64,000 nt of DNA from Reticulascus tulasneorum (GCA_001557505.1 LSAX01000002.1:3472001-3536000); one strand, 5' to 3'. Counted from the stretch's first letter, positions 49,082-61,757 are shown. Program-made: numbers and translations. Notes: a model not told the origin generated them from the letters alone.

Positions 49082-49911
49082 AAAGAAGAATATCTAACTT
49101 ATTTAAAAGAACCTTTAATTCTTAAAACAATAAGTAAATATTTCTTTATATATATAATTACATAATTAACATTATTAATTTATTTAAATAATAGGTTAAC
49201 CTTTTATTATATTAGAAAAATAATAATAAACGATTTCCAATTTTAAATATTATAACTCATTGGTTTTTAGTTATTCTAACTACTTTAGCTGTTATAGAAA
49301 AGGTTTTTTCTATTAATAATAATATTATTATTAAAACCCAAAATAAGCTAAGCTTAAAACAGATTAAACAATTAATATTATTAAAAAGTTAGAAATTAAT
49401 TATATTATATAAATTAGAAGTTAATTTAAATAAAATTAAAGAAAATAGAGAAAATAATAATAAAGAAATAAAAGAAAAAATTTATTTATAATAGTTTTTT
49501 ATTATATTTATTATTTATTTTATTAGTTTAGTATATTTAGTTAGTTAGTTAGTTAAATTATTTTAATTATTAATTATTTAAATTATTAAGTTATTTTAAT
49601 GATTTTATTAATTTAGTTATTAAATTATTAAATTATTAAATTATTTTATAAATTATTAAATATAAACTTTTAATCATTTTAGTCATTTTAGTCAGACTAA
49701 ATTAGACTAAGATTAGTCTTAATCAAATAAAAATTAGACTAAGATTAAAATTAATTCTTTTAGTCAAATTTTTATTTAACTAAGATTAAATTTAATTATT
49801 TAAATAGTTAACTAAAACTAATTTTAATTACTTAAATAGTTAATTAAGATTAAATAAATTAATCTTAGTCTAACTAAGTTAACTTAACTAATGATTAAAT
49901 TTACAACCTTA
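49082..49911 (+). mobile_element. 5'-truncated hAT-2-family fragment
   Basis: Corresponds to the last ~880 bp of hAT-2 (from gaagaatatctaacttattt, ~38250, to the right terminus). It includes the dimerisation-domain region with extra stops and the terminal ..ttaaatttacaacctta. The left end is missing and no target duplication is seen. Confidence 0.75.
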
Positions 49912-50868
49912 TATAACGGTAAGATTATAATTACTTATTATCTTTTAATTAATATAAATATAAATATTATAAAAATCTTTTAATATAAAAACTAAATCTA
50001 AAAATTAATATTATATAATATTATTAACGTTTTATATATAAATTCTAATTTGTTAATTAGTTAACTTAATAATTATTTTAATAAAATTAATAAACTTTTA
50101 ATAAATTAAATAAATTATAACGTTAATATTAAGTATATAGTTATATTTTATATATTTTTCGTTTAAGAAATATTTTAAAGTTTATTAAGAATTATTTTCT
50201 GGTAAAAACTTAATAATAATCTTCTAAAGATATTTATATTTCTAAGATTATCATTTTTAAAGGTTAACATTTTTATCTAGGTAAGAAGTCTTACATTAAT
50301 TATAATATAAAATATAACAATTTTATTATCTTAATTAATTTATGTTATTAATTTTAATAATTATAAAACTATAAAGCTTTATAAATTTAATAACTTTAAT
50401 AAAAAAGATGTTAAAAAACGAGGTTAAATCGTTAAGAATTAGTAAATTTAGAATTAGGTTAATAATATTAAATCTTAAGTTAATATTAGATAAGTTATAT
50501 TATTATATTCTTTTTCTTATTTAGATATAAATATTAAGAAAGAAGAAGATTATTATTAATTATAATAAAAGATATATTAGATTAGATTATAATTAATATT
50601 AGATTTTTTCTTAAGAATATTAATATTTATAATATAAAATAAATGTTAAGATAAGATCTAAGTCCATTTTAATAAGTTTACAAATTACCGTTAAGATAAT
50701 TTTATTAATAAGAGTATTTCTTTGTTAATAAGTTATAAATCTTATATCTAAGCTAGTTTTAATATAATAATATTAATATATTAAAACTATTAACCTAGTT
50801 AATATATTAAGATATAATAATCATTTTAAAGATAGATATCTAATCTCTATTATCAAATATCTAATATG
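49912..50868. other. AT-rich spacer, no readable gene
   Basis: Mutated repeat DNA of unknown origin. It ends with the target-site copy ctaatatg of hAT-4. Confidence 0.35.
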
Positions 50869-53800
50869 TAAAGTTGTGAAATTAATTTGTAGTTTTTAGT
50901 TTATAATTAGTTAGTTTATAGTTAGTTTAGTTTTAATATAGAAAAAAAAACTATATATAGTTTTAATCAGGTTATTAACTAACTATATAAAATATAGTTA
51001 ATATTAAACTAATTATAAATTAATTATAAAAAATAAATTGTTAATAATAAAATTCTATTAAATTCTTTTAATTTCTATAACTTAGAAATCGATTATTAAG
51101 TTATTAATAATTAAACTTTTCAAATATTTAAATAACTTTAAAATTTATTATATAAAGGTATTAATTTCTTTAAAATAATATTAAATAAATTACTTATTAA
51201 CTTATTTATATCTATATTTTAATATTAACTTAATAACCCTAAATATATTATTATGTTCATATTATTATATTTATATTTAACTATAATTATATTATACTTA
51301 AATATTATAATAATAGATTCCTCTTTTAATTATAAATCAGATTTTAAACAATCTAATTTAAATATTATAATTTTAACTAATTTAAATATTATATCTTTAA
51401 GTCTTAATTTAAATCAATTTAAAGACTTTTTATATAATAAAAAAAGTTTTAAATTAAAATTAAATATAAACTTAAAGATATATATATTTAAAAATAATCT
51501 TTTTATTTAAACTTTATTACTTATTAATTATAATAAAAAATAATAAATACTAATATAATATATTAGGTTAGTTCTTTATTTATTTATTATTATTAATTAT
51601 AATTATAATAATTAATTATGTTAATAACTATTTATATAAAAAAACAAGTTCTATTAAACATTTTTAAACTTTTAACTTTTAACATTATTATAAAGTAAAA
51701 TATCTTACTATTATTTATAATATTAAAAATGAAAAAATAAAACAAAAAAGTAAGTTAATATTTAATATTTAACGTTAATATTTAATATTTAACTTTAATA
51801 TTTAATATTTAACGTTAATATTTAATATTGAATATTAATATTAATTATTTAATATAAAAACAACTATTATAATTATTATTAATTCTTTATTTAACTAAAT
51901 AAGTCAAAAACGACCTTAAATAAATATAACTAATAAATATAATAAAGAAAATAATTATAATAAAATACTTAATTTTATTATTAAAAATAACCTATTTTTT
52001 AATATATTAAATTTAGAATCTTTTCAATATTTATTAACTTATTTTAATAAATAAATAATAACTTTATTATATTTAATTATTATTAACTAGTTATATTAAT
52101 ATATTAATAAGTCTAATTTAATAATTAACCATGAGAAAATTAAAAATATACTTAATATGAATTTTAATATGATTTTAATAATTTTAAGTTACGAATTAGA
52201 TAATAATATTAAATTATTAAGGACTTTTTCTTTAACGTTTAATATTTAGACATTTAATTTACAAACTACTTTTATTAATATTATTATTACTTATATTAAT
52301 ATTAATTTTAAATTAAATTATAAGTTAATTAGTAAGATCTTATTTTATTATTTAATTTTAATATTAAATTATTAACTAACTAATTTAAATAGGTTTTAAT
52401 AAATTAACTAAAAATCATATTAATATATATATTTATAACAAATTTATAAATATATTAAAACTATATTTTATATTTTAAATTAAAAATATCTTTAAATAAC
52501 TAATTACTTTTATTATATAAATATTAACTTATTAATATTATTATTATAATATTATTTAAGATAATATAACAAATAATTCGACTTTATAAATTCTTTTAAA
52601 AACGAATATTATAATATTCTTAAAAAGGAATTTATTAACGATATAAAATATATAACGTATATTATTAATTTAATAGTATAAGATATTTTAAATAATTATA
52701 TTTCAAATTTAATTATAGATAAATTATTAATATAATATATAAATTCGTAAGTTATTAAACTTAATAATAATAATATCAAATTAGAAATAGAAAACTTTAA
52801 TTTAACTAGTAAGTTATTTATTTATTATATTAATTATTAACTAGTTAATATACTAATTATTAAATAGATTTAATAAGTTAAATATAACGAATTATAATAT
52901 TAGTTAAATATACTTAAGAAAATCGATAATTATTATTTAAAATAATTAAAAAATATAAAAAAGAATAAAAACTTTTTTTAAATTATAATATTAAATAAAT
53001 ATTATTAAGTAAGTTATATTTATTATTTAATATTAATATTAATTAATATTAATTAATATTAATATATATTAACTATTAAATAGATAATATAACTTAATAA
53101 AATTTAACTTATTATATAATAAAAATAATATTCGAATTAAAAGACCTTTTATTATATATCTCGAAAAATACAACTTCTAAAAAGTTTAAAAATATATTTT
53201 TAACCTCTTTAGAATAATATATTTTAACTAAATTTAAAAAAATCTTCGAGGTTTTTATTAAGCTTTTAGTTAAATTATAAGGTTAAATTTATATAACTAT
53301 ATTTATTAGTTTATTATATATTTATCAAATATATAATAAACTAGATAAGTTAATTAAAAATTATAAATTATAAATTAGAAATAACCTTAATTTGGTAAGT
53401 AAATATATTTAATAATCTTAATTAATTATTAACTATATTAATTATTTATTATTAATCTTTATATTTAACTAGCTTTATTAATATTATTAATATTAATATT
53501 AATAAGTTAGAAAAATATTTCTTTTAAGTTTTTATTTATAACTTAATAAAAATATATAAACTTTATTTTTTAAATATTATTTTAGATCTTAGATTTAAAA
53601 TAATATATTTTAAAGAAAATAAGTTATTATATTTTTACCTAGTTATAAATAAAGATATTATTAACTTATTAAAAACTGATTATAATAAATAAGTTATTAT
53701 TTAATTAGTTATATTAATAATTAATAATTAATTAATATTTAAATAAGGTTAAGGAAAAGAAAATGATATTAATATTAATTTTAATTTATCTTTTAATAAA

Positions 53801-54728
53801 TTAAATAAAGATATATATAATATTATACCACCTTAACAACTTTCAGATTCTGATAATAAGTTATATATTATAAATATTTAACAAGAAGAAGAATATAATA
53901 TATATTTAAAAGAAAATTTAGGTTATAAAGAAATAAGTTATTTTATTTTTATTAATATTAATTAATATTATTATTATTAACTATTTAATATTATTAACTA
54001 TTTAATATTATTATTAACTATTTAAATTAATAAGTTAATCTTTTAGATTATTAAATTTTTTTTTTTTATAAATATCTTATTTTAAATATTTTAACTAAAA
54101 GATATCTAATAATATTAACAACTTTAGCTTTTATTAAAAATATATTTTCTATTAATAATAATATTATTACTAAATCGAGAAATCGGCTTTTACCGGAAAT
54201 AGTTAAACAACTTATATTATTAAAAAGTTACAAAATTAAAGATATTAAAGAATTAGAATTACAAAAAAATACGGAAAAGGAATTATTAGTTAATTAGTTA
54301 TTTAGTTTTTATATTATTAGTTAAGCTTTTATTTAACTAAGTTTTTATATTATTAAATTATTAAACTATTAAATTATTAAATTACTAACTTATTAAATTA
54401 TTAAACTATTAAATGAAAATTAAAAAATTTTAAATTTTCATTTTAAATTTATTTTAAAATTATCAAAATTAGTTTTAATATTAAACATATTTAATATTAA
54501 TATATTTTAATACATTTTACTTAAATATATTTTAATAAAATTTATTAATTATTAAATATATTACGTAATTATAATTAATTAGTTTTTATAGTTAATTTAT
54601 AATTTTTTATAGTTAGTTATAATTAGTCTATTAACTAACTATATATAGTTTTAATTAAGATACTAACTAATTATATTTAGTTTTAATTAGGATATTAACT
54701 AAACTAACTAATTATAATCATAACCTTG
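50869..54728 (+). mobile_element. hAT DNA transposon (hAT-4), sister copy of hAT-3
   Basis: 3860 bp. The left end taaagttgtgaaatt is the RIP-altered form of caaggttgtgaaatt, and the right end is ..aatcataaccttg. The target duplication is ctaatatg/ctaatatc (50861-50868 and 54729-54736, 7 of 8). It aligns with hAT-3 throughout, including the N-terminal region (51253-51510) and dimerisation domain (about 54030-54260), but with more stops. It lacks the hAT-3b insertion, preserving the empty site at ~52851. Confidence 0.88.
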
Positions 54729-55864
54729 CTAATATCTTTCTATTTATTATATTATTAAGTCTAAAAAGGTAATACTAACTAAGTTATTTTATAAATATAC
54801 TATTTAAACCTTTTATATAATATTATTATTTTTCTTATTAAAATTAAAAACTTATTAATAATTAATTAAAGTTTATTAATAACGGCAGTTTGAAAAAGTA
54901 ATTTGTTAAGATAATCAAACTTCGTCGGCGGCTTATATTAATTATAATTATACAAGAAGAAAATATTATAATATAATAAATATCAATATATAACCTTTTA
55001 TATCTATAAATAAGAAGCTAATATATTTATAAATATAAAACCTAATATTCTAGATAAAAAGTTTATATATATAATGTGTTGTAAATTGACAAATTAATTA
55101 ACAGCTAGCAGATAACAGTAAAATTATAATATATATTAAATATATTAACAAAAGAATTTTTAATTAATAAAGAAACGTAAAAATACAACGTCCTTAAGAT
55201 TATAACATCTTTATCAATTTAGTATAACGTCTTTATCATTTGCTATATAATATATCTAAGTATATATTATTAATATATTTATAAATAATTATCTTAAATA
55301 TCTAATTTTATAAATATTTATATATAATAATATCATTAAAATTAATAAGTTAATAAAATAATATAAAATTAATAAGATAATAACTTTTATCTTTAAATAA
55401 CTTAAAGTTTATTAAGTAAACCAAACCATTTTCAAAGATAAAGTTTATAATCTTATAAAATAATTTTTTTAATTATAATAAAATTAGATAAAAGAAATTA
55501 AAATCTTATATATCTTAATTAAAGATTTTAAGTTTTATGTTAATAAAAATGAAATTAATATTTTTATTAAGGTTATTAAATAAAATAAATATAAATTATC
55601 TATTTTTATTTTATTATATTTTAAAATTATTAATATTAATATAAAAGATATTATAATTATTTTCTTTTATTATTTTCTTATTATTAAAAATTTAAATAAC
55701 TATATAATTAAAAAATTAATTATTTATCTATTTCTTATTAATTATAATATAATATATTTTAATTAAAAAAGGTTTTAACTAAATAAAAATATATAAATAT
55801 TATTAATAATAAGATATAAACTTTATATTAATATTATTAAGCTTAGATTAATTTATATATTATA
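54729..55864. other. AT-rich spacer, possible outer Gypsy interior
   Basis: A few less-mutated words remain (e.g. acttcgtcggcggcttat at ~54920). No domain could be read in either direction. Confidence 0.35.
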
Positions 55865-56165
55865 TTATAATATCTAACTTTTAATCTTAATAAGATATTT
55901 TATAATTATCCTTAATAATTATAAATAAATAACCTTAATATGATATAATAAGTTAAATAGAAAGTTTATAATATTATTAATTTTATTAACTATTTTACTA
56001 AATATTAAAGTGAAAAAGAAAAAGAGAAAATAGTTTATAATTATTATTATAAACAGAAAAGAAAACTTTATAATAACTATATAACTATATACCTAACTCT
56101 ACTTAACAGTTAATAATAATTAATAATAACTAATAACACTTAACTTATTCTATCATAAAAAAAAT
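55865..56165. repeat. retroelement-end repeat, copy 2 (fully mutated)
   Basis: Partner of 48788-49078. 56119-56138 reads attaataataactaataaca where copy 1 reads gctggcaacaaccggcaacg: 11 differences in 20 bases, all G-to-A or C-to-T. Confidence 0.75.
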
Positions 56166-56169
56166 TAAT

Positions 56170-56378
56170 TATAAAAGTTTCAATAGATTAAAAACGGTAT
56201 TAAACCTTAAATAAACGCCTAGCAAAATAATCAAGTTAAACCTTTAAAAATAACAAAACTTACCTTAACAAAATTTAAAAAATAAGTTAAAATCTTATAA
56301 TATAAATAATACTTAATATAATAATCATAAAATATTTATCTTTTTCTCTAATTATAATTTTTAGTTAGTTTTTTTATA
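56170..56378 (+). repeat. Gypsy LTR copy D
   Basis: Same orientation as copy A. Recognised by ttataaaagttt, aaacgcctagcaaaataatc, aacttaccttaacaaaattt and ttagttagtttttttata. It is the most heavily mutated of the four LTR copies. Confidence 0.7.
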
Positions 56379-56785
56379 TTTATTTATTTATATAAACTTT
56401 AGATGTTAATTATATTATATTTTAATATAATATAATAATAATATTTTTATTCATTAATACATTTTTATCTTATATAGATATATTTAATTATTAAATATGT
56501 TAAATTTTTTTTTGGGGTTTTTTTGAAAAATATAAAATAAAGTTAATATTAATATATAAATTAAAACATTAATAAAAATTTTTTTTTTTAAATAATATAT
56601 TATTTATTTTAAGAAATTTATCTTAATACCTTTTCACGACTATTCTTAAACAGCTTAACATAACCTAATATTTCTGCTTGGTACCTACATTCCAACGTCA
56701 GTCAAGCAGACAATTACTTTCCCCTCAATGTAGAGTAGGTCTCTCTTCCCTCGAGGGTTATTACTCTTTCATTCGAACTACAACC

Positions 56786-59700
56786 ATGGCAGAGTCCGAG
56801 ATTGTGGATGTGGCGGGCAGCCCCATCTTTAAGAAGCCAGACCTAAGTCATCAGCCTGAGCTCGGGAAAGGGACCATAAGTTGGGGGACTCGAGAAGGAC
56901 AACCTATATTTCCTTTACTTCATAACGACGAAGCATCAAGCCCTCCATCCCTAGATCCGACACGGCAGAATCGTGCTGGGGAGGATGATAATGATGGTGA
57001 ACCAGCTGTTGCGAAGCCGTTCATGAGAACTTCCAGTCCGGACACTCGTGCTGGTACCTCCCAGTGCGACGATGACAACACGCCAGATCGTCGGGTCTAC
57101 AAGATGCATAAATTCAGCCTCTACGAGACTGCAAGCCGGTACTATATAGTTGGAGGTGATGTTACTGAGAGACGGTACCGCATTCTGAAGATTGATCGGA
57201 CGACCCACGATTCGGACTTGAGTATCACCGATGACAAGATAGTGTACAGCCAGAAAGAGATGAACCAGTTGCTCGACACTATAGACGACGGTAACAAGGC
57301 TACAGGAGGCATTAAGTTGCGATGCACTACGTGGGGTCTGTTAGGCTTCATCAAGTTCACGGGTCCGTACTATATGCTACTGATTACGAAGAAGAGCACG
57401 GTTGCCATGATCGGTGGGCACTACATCTACCAGATTGACGGCACCGAGTTGGTGCCTCTTACGCCAGCTCGTTTCAAAGCAGACGCTCGTAATACTGAAG
57501 AATCTCGGTTTCTAGCCATTCTGAATAACCTTGACCTAACTAGATCCTTCTACTATAGCTACTCGTATGACATGACTCGCACATTGCAGTACAACATCAC
57601 GCGGGAAAGATATTCGGTCGCAAATGGTCTGCCTTGTTCTTACGGTGAAGATTTCAATGCGATGTTTGTGTGGAATAGTCATCTGTTGCAACCGGCCTCG
57701 AAGGCTTTAAAGGATCCCTATGATTGGTGTCATCCCATTATCCATGGTTATATTGACCAGGCAGGTAAGTGACCCGTATGCCCTTTGTTGCTCAAGCATT
57801 GCAAACCTCGATATAGCCATATCAATTTACGGACGGACTGCGTTCATTACCATTATTGCCCGACGATCTCGATTCTTTGCTGGTGCCCGCTTTTTGAAAC
57901 GTGGAGCCAACGACCTTGTGCGTTTTCATCTTCGCCCACAGTGGACCAAAGTTGCTTGCTGATCTGAGACAAGGGATATGTCGCCAATGATGTTGAAACA
58001 GAGCAGATAGTATCGGAAGCCTTAACGACATCATTTCATGCTCCCGGACCAAAGCTCTTCTCCAGCCCACAATTCACATCTTATGTGCAGCACAGAGGCA
58101 GTATTCCGCTATACTGGACGCAAGACAATACGGGGGTTACACCAAAGCCACCGATAGAGCTCAATCTGGTTGATCCATTTTATGGGGCAGCGGCTCTACA
58201 TTTTGACAACCTGTTCCAGCGCTATGGAGGCCCAATCTTCGTTTTGAATCTAGTGAAGGCGCGCGAACGTACCCCTCGGGAGTCGAAGCTACTAGTTGAG
58301 TATACTAACGCTATCAACTATCTCAATCAGTTCCTACCAGACGGAAGGAAGATTATCCACAAGGCTTGGGATATGAGCCGAGCCGCGAAGAGCCGGGACC
58401 AGGACGTTATCGGCACATTAGAGAGCATTGCCGAGTCAGTCCTCACAACTACTGGGTTCTTCCACGATGGTGACGGAAGGACGAGTCCAATGAGCGTTCA
58501 GAATGGCGTGGCACGGACGAACTGTATCGACTGCCTGGATCGCACAAATGCGGCACAGTTCGTCATTGGGAAACGGGCACTAGGGCATCAGCTCCATGCC
58601 TTGGGTATCTTGGAGGATACGGCAATCAACTATGATACAGATGCTGTCAATCTCTTTACTCATATGTACCATGATCACGGGGATACGATTGCAGTTCAGT
58701 ACGGAGGCTCACAGCTTGTGAATACGATGGAGACGTACCGTAAGATCAACCAGTGGACGAGCCACTCTCGCGACATGATCGAGAGTTTCAAGAGGTACTA
58801 TAACAACTCGTTCATGGATGGGCAACGGCAAGAGGCTTATAATTTGTTCCTTGGCAACTACGTATTTGCACAGGGCCAGCCAATGCTCTGGGATCTTGCC
58901 ACTGACTACTACCTACACCATGCAGATCCGCGGACATGGTCCGAGAAGACCAAACGGAACTATATTGATTGGTATACTCCGAGCTATTTGGAGGTTCGGA
59001 GGCTCCCAGCCTACGCGCCACTCCGCGGGGAGGCCTTGAGCAAACCTGTCTCTTTTTTTGATGACTACTGGTTGGAATATTACAGGCCGTCCACCCTTTC
59101 GTCATTCCTAAAAATGTTCCCGTATAAAATGAACTCAACGATCAAATATATACCATTCAAGTCGACTCAGGATGGTCGGTATGATTTGAGCCCCTTTCGA
59201 GTTCGAAACGAGGCTGAGATAGAAGCCCATGAGAAAAAAAAGGTCAAGAAAGGGGTGACTATTATCGATCCACAAGAGTCGCGCCCAGCACACGACGCAG
59301 AGACATCATCTATTACTTCGGATAGAACGACCGGCGCCAGAGGAATCTCCATACAGCGTTGGCTGCAGCCAATGCAGGATAGGGCGGCCGGTCATCATGG
59401 CATCATGAAGGAAACAATGGCTGAGGCTGCTGAGTTGCCCAGGCCAAAACCTACCGCACTAGAGAAGTTCAAAGCCGCGCAATGGACCTTTAACAAGGTG
59501 GTACACGAGTCTCTGAACCCTTCGGTGAGTTTTCAGGAGGCAGAGGATTACGGGAGATATATCAGTCATCCGCAGAATCTGCCCCTCGTGGTGTCGGCGG
59601 AAACACCGGCCGAAAATGACTCTGAATATCAGGATTATATCAACGGAAACTGGCAATCGGATGGTCTCTTACCGAATGGTACAGAGGATGACATAACGGT

Positions 59701-59833
59701 GTACGCCGATCTCTTGAAAGTTGGCGAGAACCCCTTGACAGTTACCGAGGAAGACGCACAGAAAAAAAGGTACAAGGCATACAGGAAGTGGCTCCGAGGA
59801 AAGTCATTTTTCAAGCAACAGCCGCTCGACTAG
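56786..59833 (+). CDS. FIG4: polyphosphoinositide phosphatase FIG4 (Sac domain)
   Basis: Three exons, 56786-57764, 57817-57917 and 57974-59833, give 979 aa. Introns of 52 bp (gtaagt..tag) and 56 bp (gtgcgt..aag) keep frame and join ..[30 protein letters not shown]. The N-terminus is low-complexity. The Sac domain follows, starting [31 protein letters not shown], a FIG4-specific opening. The catalytic CX5R loop is RTN-C544-IDCLD-R550-TN. The later blocks, the NFLFLGNYV-like [10 protein letters not shown] and the WYTPSYLEV segment, are also FIG4-type. Family function: removes the 5-phosphate from PtdIns(3,5)P2 and supports its synthesis, in complex with Fab1/PIKfyve and Vac14 on vacuole or endosome membranes. 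The ATG follows caacc and lies only ~130 bp from the RIP block. The long upstream frame from 56678 is probably leader. Confidence 0.93.
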
Positions 59834-59882
59834 TTGGGCATAGCTTCCATTTCCATAGCGGCCAACTTGATTGTATGAGCAG

Positions 59883-61757
59883 CTATGCGTTAACCAAAAG
59901 GATTGGCCCGAAAAGCATCCTCAGGTCCGCTGACTCGACATAGAGGGATGATAATATTCCTTGAAGGTCGACACTCGCTGCCGCTAAAATGTTCGAGAAC
60001 AGCTTTGCCGCGCCCGCTAGTGCTCCTCTGACTGGTCTGTGTCCAATGGCCAGCTGGTCTGGGATCTCTTCGCCATGGACATTCAGCCAACACACAGTGA
60101 GGGCGTTAATGACCTCACCTATGTGTTGTAATTCTTGTAACCTCGGCCAACAGGTCCGGAGAATGGCGGAGAGTAGTTCGATTGTCGCTAGAAGACATTG
60201 GGAAGAAGAAGCAAGAAAAGGGTCGGTCATGATAGCCGTGCACATGGCAAGAAGATCCTATGGTCTGTTAACTCAGTTATGTAGCGTGTGTGATTCCGGT
60301 GTTTACTTTGAGATAGGCAGTTGCAAAGATACCCATATGATTAACGACTTTTGTCCCATGCCTGGCCAGAAGCTGGACGATGTGCACAAAGTCATGCGCG
60401 TGAGAATAACCCTCAAGGATACCTTCTCGGACAACTCTGCCGAAAAGCCTTTTTCTTTCGGTTGATCCTTTCTGCTCGCTTGGAAACTTAACTTGCGCGA
60501 GCTGCAGCAGTGCTTCATATGCCAGGTCCAACAGGATCAGGGATTCATTTTCGGGCGTCAGGCCAGGTAAAAAGAGTAGGGTGGGAAATATTGAGTGCTC
60601 CAGTATTTCGCCCAGGCCACTTTCGACGAGAACAGTACCCGCGCACTTATCAAGAAAAGGTCGCAGAATTTCTAGCCCTCGGGCTCTAAACTTCGTTTCT
60701 GGATCATCAATCAGAGCAAGCAGAACAGGCGTAAAAAGTGGCCAGTGTTTGCCAACCAAGGATGCCTGTGGCTAGTTTCAGCCCGGGTTCCATGCCATGA
60801 TCTTTTATTTGACGGAGATTTGAAGAGATCGGAGGGGAGGTACAAACATCGGATCGATCAACAGCCCAAGAAAACACCGTGATTGAGTGTACCTGGGCAT
60901 TTTTCCACGACTTCGCATCTTCGTCTGCGATAGACGAGGCGATATTAATGTCTTGACCGGCCTTTGCGTAATATGCTCTCCTTCCGCTGGACGTAACCCT
61001 AGCCGAGTTTGACCTCGAGAAAAGAGGGCGAAGGAAATTGTTCAAGACACCAGATGTGATGAAATCCGCTAGATTGTCTCCTGTGAGTTGATGCGCCAGT
61101 ATCTGGATCGCCGTTTCTTCGGCTGCTTTAGTCGTCCAAGGGTCTTGCGAATCTGTGTAGGCCGCAACTGACACCAATACCTTCCAACTAAATACATCGA
61201 CCGATGAAAGCGCACAGAGGGTCCAGAGAATATCCAAGCCAATCCCCGCAATGATAAGATGACCTTCATCGGCGGCTTTCACTCCTACTTCGTTGCATGG
61301 TTTCCCGTCAGGAGCGAAGTCACAGAATTCGACGACAATGAGTAAACATACCTGTTCTTCGGCCGGCTCGCAGACCGGCTGGCAGCGGAAGAAGAATATC
61401 GCTTTCTATGAAGTCAATGATTATACGGACTGAGCTCTCATCCCCAGAACTTTGTTGTATTCTCTCGTGGTGCTTCAGGCAGAGAAAGACTGTGTAAATG
61501 ACATCGAAGAGAGGCTGAGATAATGAGCCCCAAGTATACAATGACACCACATAGCCGTTGACTCACCCGAGAGCGGCGTTCAGTTACCAAGCGCACTATG
61601 TTGGCAAAGCTGTAGGAAACTGGAAGGTCTAAAACATCTCTTAGCCATGTATTCTTCCAGAAAATGTGAAATTTGTACCAAGCACAAGATCTGTGACGGC
61701 CACAGAGTTGCCTGCTACGCCATCCTGGCCTAGCTTCTGCAAGATTCTACTGAACAT
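59883..61757 (-). CDS. tti2: TELO2-interacting protein 2 (TTI2)-like, TTT complex subunit
   Basis: Six exons read on the minus strand: 61757-61679, 61628-61567, 61514-61352, 61284-60848, 60765-60307 and 60257-59883. The phases are consistent (524 aa) and the introns are 49-82 bp. Joining restores continuous helical-repeat sequence: SFANIVRLVTERRSR|PLFDVIYTVFLCLKHH..., IIDFIESDILLPLP, HWPLFTPVLLALIDDPETKF, then LFLPGLTPENESLILLDLAYEA and ATAYLK|DLLAMCTAIM. These match the Tti2 family, a HEAT-like partner of Tel2 and Tti1. That complex stabilises PIK-related kinases (TOR, ATM/ATR) with Hsp90. The N-terminus is uncertain. Exon 1 plus the 50-bp first intron (61629-61678) is one solution; an alternative frame through that intron (FHIFWKNTWLRDVLDLP) is equally protein-like. 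It ends 49 bp from the FIG4 stop, tail-to-tail. Confidence 0.75.

Larger units (their letters stand above)
21505..56378 (+). mobile_element. possible outer Ty3/Gypsy retrotransposon split by later insertions
   Basis: LTR copies at about 21505-21715 and 56170-56378 share one orientation, opposite to the inner Gypsy. Removing the inner Gypsy, the hAT elements and the hAT fragments leaves about 6 kb of internal sequence, a reasonable Gypsy length. No reverse transcriptase could be read in that remainder, and target duplications are not visible. A simpler explanation, two unrelated solo LTRs, remains possible. Confidence 0.35.
21090..56650. repeat. 35-kb AT-rich, RIP-mutated block of nested transposons
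   Basis: Composition drops sharply to near-pure A/T at ~21.1 kb and recovers at ~56.64 kb. Almost no open frame exceeds 60 codons. Every recognisable piece is a transposon: Gypsy LTRs and reverse transcriptase, plus several hAT elements. Related copies differ mainly by C-to-T or G-to-A changes, the hallmark of RIP. Small less-mutated islands persist at about 21525-21600, 34465-34500 and 49009-49078. No host gene was found inside. Confidence 0.9.

Noticed and set aside
57720..57962. Overlapping frames across the FIG4 introns
   Set aside because: Explained by the two short introns; splicing restores the Sac-domain sequence without them.
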